A stretch of DNA of 7,001 nucleotides, from NCBI GenBank assembly GCA_002393195.1, contig DGIK01000080.1, forward strand, positions 1-7,001. The letters are read 5' to 3'. The translations under genes were made by a program, and so were the position numbers. The notes beneath the pieces are model-generated. The model was not told the DNA's origin, made no database searches, and saw only the letters and a program-made list of their open reading frames with translations. Source of the DNA: Bacteroidales bacterium UBA3824. Its GTDB lineage: Bacteria; Bacteroidota; Bacteroidia; Bacteroidales; UBA3824. Shown in pieces: positions 5,654 to 7,001 of this stretch. Each line of letters starts with the position of its first letter. Position 1 is the first letter of the stretch.

Positions 5654-6820
5654 ATGCAGACGATAATTTCAAAGTATATTTTACGAAATTCCATTAACAA
5701 TGGAACTGCCATTATTTACCTACGGATAGCCACTTTGTCTCGACAGAAATATATTTCTACGGGTATCAAGGTTTTGGTGAAGGATTTTAATGAACGGTTG
5801 CAGTGCGTATCGTCCAAAGACCCGGACGCGGATTTCAAAAATATGCTTCTCGCAGAAAAAAAAGCGCAGGTAAACGATATTATCATCGAGTATCAGCGCA
5901 AAAAAGAGATTCTTACCGTTCAGAAGTTGGACGAGGAACTCAAAAAAGGCTATGTGGCGGCAAAAAACGATTTCTATCTGTTTTGCGAAAAGGAGATCGA
6001 TGAGAATTACTCCAACTCTGAGACAAGGAAGACGTACCTTACGCAGTTGTCGAAGTTGCGGGACTTCAAGCGTAGGCTGACTTTTGCCGACATCACCAAA
6101 AGGCTCGTTGAAAAGTATTTTGACTGGTGTCTTAATACTCGTGGCAACAAGGAATCATCGGCATACAAGAGTGTCGCTATCTTCAAGGTGTTCGTGAACT
6201 GGGGCATCGAGAAGGGCGTGATATTCGAGAATCCGTTCAAGGGGTTCAAGATTCGCAAGATTGGCGGCAACCGTCAGTACCTTACAGCCGATGAGTTGCA
6301 GATGCTTGACGGTCTGTACCATTCAGGACGGCTGAACGATGAAAGGAGTGAGATATGCGCTCAATTTCTTTTTTCGTGCTATACTGGGCTTAGGTTTCAG
6401 GATGTCAGGAATCTTGAACGCAACAATTTTTACTACGAGGTGATTGGGGGCGAGCGTAGGCTGTTTATGAAGTTTGTACAGCACAAGACAAAGCGCGAGG
6501 TTACGATCCCGGTAATGTCGAAGGCGAAGAATATCATAGACACTTATTATAATAAGTACGGAAGGAAGATTTTCTATGTCCGTACCAACCAAATCACCAA
6601 CACCCGCCTTAAAGCGATTGTGCGGGACGCTGGCATTGACAAAAACATCTCATTCCATTGTGCCCGGCATACTTTTGCGACACTGGCGTTGGACAAGGGG
6701 GTTAGTTTTGACGTGGTGTCGAAATTGCTTGGACACACCAACCTCAAAACGACACAGATTTATGCTCGTGTTACGAATGAAAACAAGTTTTTTTCGGTCT
6801 TGAAGATGGAAGATTTGTAA
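5654..6820 (+). CDS. Tyrosine recombinase / integrase of a putative integrative element
   Basis: The 388-residue protein has the three-part layout of Bacteroidota integrases. An N-terminal arm-binding domain (about 1-90, with ILRNSINNGTAIIYLRI and YISTGIKV) comes first, then a SAM-like core-binding domain (about 100-205), then the catalytic domain. The full catalytic set is visible: Arg247 in YTGLRFQD, Lys278 in HKTKREV, His335 and Arg338 in HCARHTF, His361 in LLGHTN and Tyr370 in TTQIYARV. It would cut and rejoin DNA at att sites through Tyr370. The frame is open further upstream to an ATG at 5567, but that start lies inside the tRNA terminator hairpin; 5654 gives the usual N terminus. It reads away from tRNA-Ser, as at the end of an element integrated there. 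The gene is intact. Whether the element is conjugative, mobilizable, phage or a remnant cannot be told, because the window ends 181 bases later. Confidence 0.93.
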   Translation: MQTIISKYILRNSINNGTAIIYLRIATLSRQKYISTGIKVLVKDFNERLQCVSSKDPDADFKNMLLAEKKAQVNDIIIEYQRKKEILTVQKLDEELKKGYVAAKNDFYLFCEKEIDENYSNSETRKTYLTQLSKLRDFKRRLTFADITKRLVEKYFDWCLNTRGNKESSAYKSVAIFKVFVNWGIEKGVIFENPFKGFKIRKIGGNRQYLTADELQMLDGLYHSGRLNDERSEICAQFLFSCYTGLRFQDVRNLERNNFYYEVIGGERRLFMKFVQHKTKREVTIPVMSKAKNIIDTYYNKYGRKIFYVRTNQITNTRLKAIVRDAGIDKNISFHCARHTFATLALDKGVSFDVVSKLLGHTNLKTTQIYARVTNENKFFSVLKMEDL

Positions 6821-6857
6821 TTATTTGGAATGATTACAAGTTTAAATTTTTGAAAGT

Positions 6858-6952
6858 GGGGGTCAAAACGACCGACACGACCTACATAGGGCTGTAAGTG
6901 GCTGAGGGTCAAAAAATAAGGCGAAAAATGGCGACCGACATAGAAACCTACA
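6858..6952 (+). repeat. Short direct repeats downstream of the integrase, possible arm-type sites
   Basis: Three short words each occur twice in the same order: GGGTCAAAA (6860-6868, 6906-6914), CGACCGACA (6869-6877, 6932-6940) and CCTACA (6881-6886, 6947-6952). The pattern looks like a diverged tandem duplication about 46-66 bases long. Beside an integrase gene, such repeats may be binding sites for the recombinase arm domain or an excision factor. No gene is seen in 6821-7001. Confidence 0.45.
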
Positions 6953-7001
6953 CGTTTTGCAAATGATTGAATGTAAAATGGTTACAAAAAGAGGGTGTGT
7001 C

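Overview
The window looks like chromosomal DNA of a Bacteroidota bacterium, most likely of the order Bacteroidales. The evidence is an adjacent porU-porV pair of the type IX secretion system (T9SS), Bacteroidota-type promoters (-7 element TAnnTTTG) before several genes, start codons without clear Shine-Dalgarno sequences, a tmRNA whose tag begins Gly-Glu and ends ALAA, and a Bacteroidota-style tyrosine recombinase. Genus and species cannot be told from the sequence. All features are on the + strand.

Layout. Positions 2-2104 hold the 3' part of porU, the cell-surface C25-family sortase of the T9SS; its 5' end lies outside the window. Positions 2202-3407 hold porV, the outer-membrane shuttle protein that works with PorU. 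Next is a secreted protein of the Fibrobacter succinogenes major paralogous (FISUMP) type (3512-4129), bracketed by two copies of a two-block intergenic repeat (3421-3497 and 4138-4216). The tmRNA gene ssrA (4288-4686) has its own promoter and a terminator. A compact, AT-rich toxin-antitoxin operon follows: a HigB-family toxin (4793-5089) and a short antitoxin-like protein that lacks a helix-turn-helix domain (5092-5349). A tRNA-Ser(CGA) gene (5443-5529) ends in a strong terminator. A tyrosine recombinase (5654-6820) then reads away from the tRNA, and the window ends in a short repeat-rich stretch (6858-6952) that may hold integrase arm sites.

How it works together. porU and porV form one unit: PorV collects T9SS cargo from the translocon and PorU cleaves the C-terminal signal and attaches the cargo to the surface. 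ssrA and tRNA-Ser are independent translation genes. The recombinase beside the tRNA 3' end suggests the left end of an integrative element that continues beyond the window. The toxin-antitoxin pair lies between two RNA genes that are typical integration targets.

Novelty. Most of the window is recognisable. The best leads are the antitoxin without a DNA-binding domain, the secreted-protein cassette between matching repeats, and the unseen cargo of the element at tRNA-Ser. No complete new system is visible.
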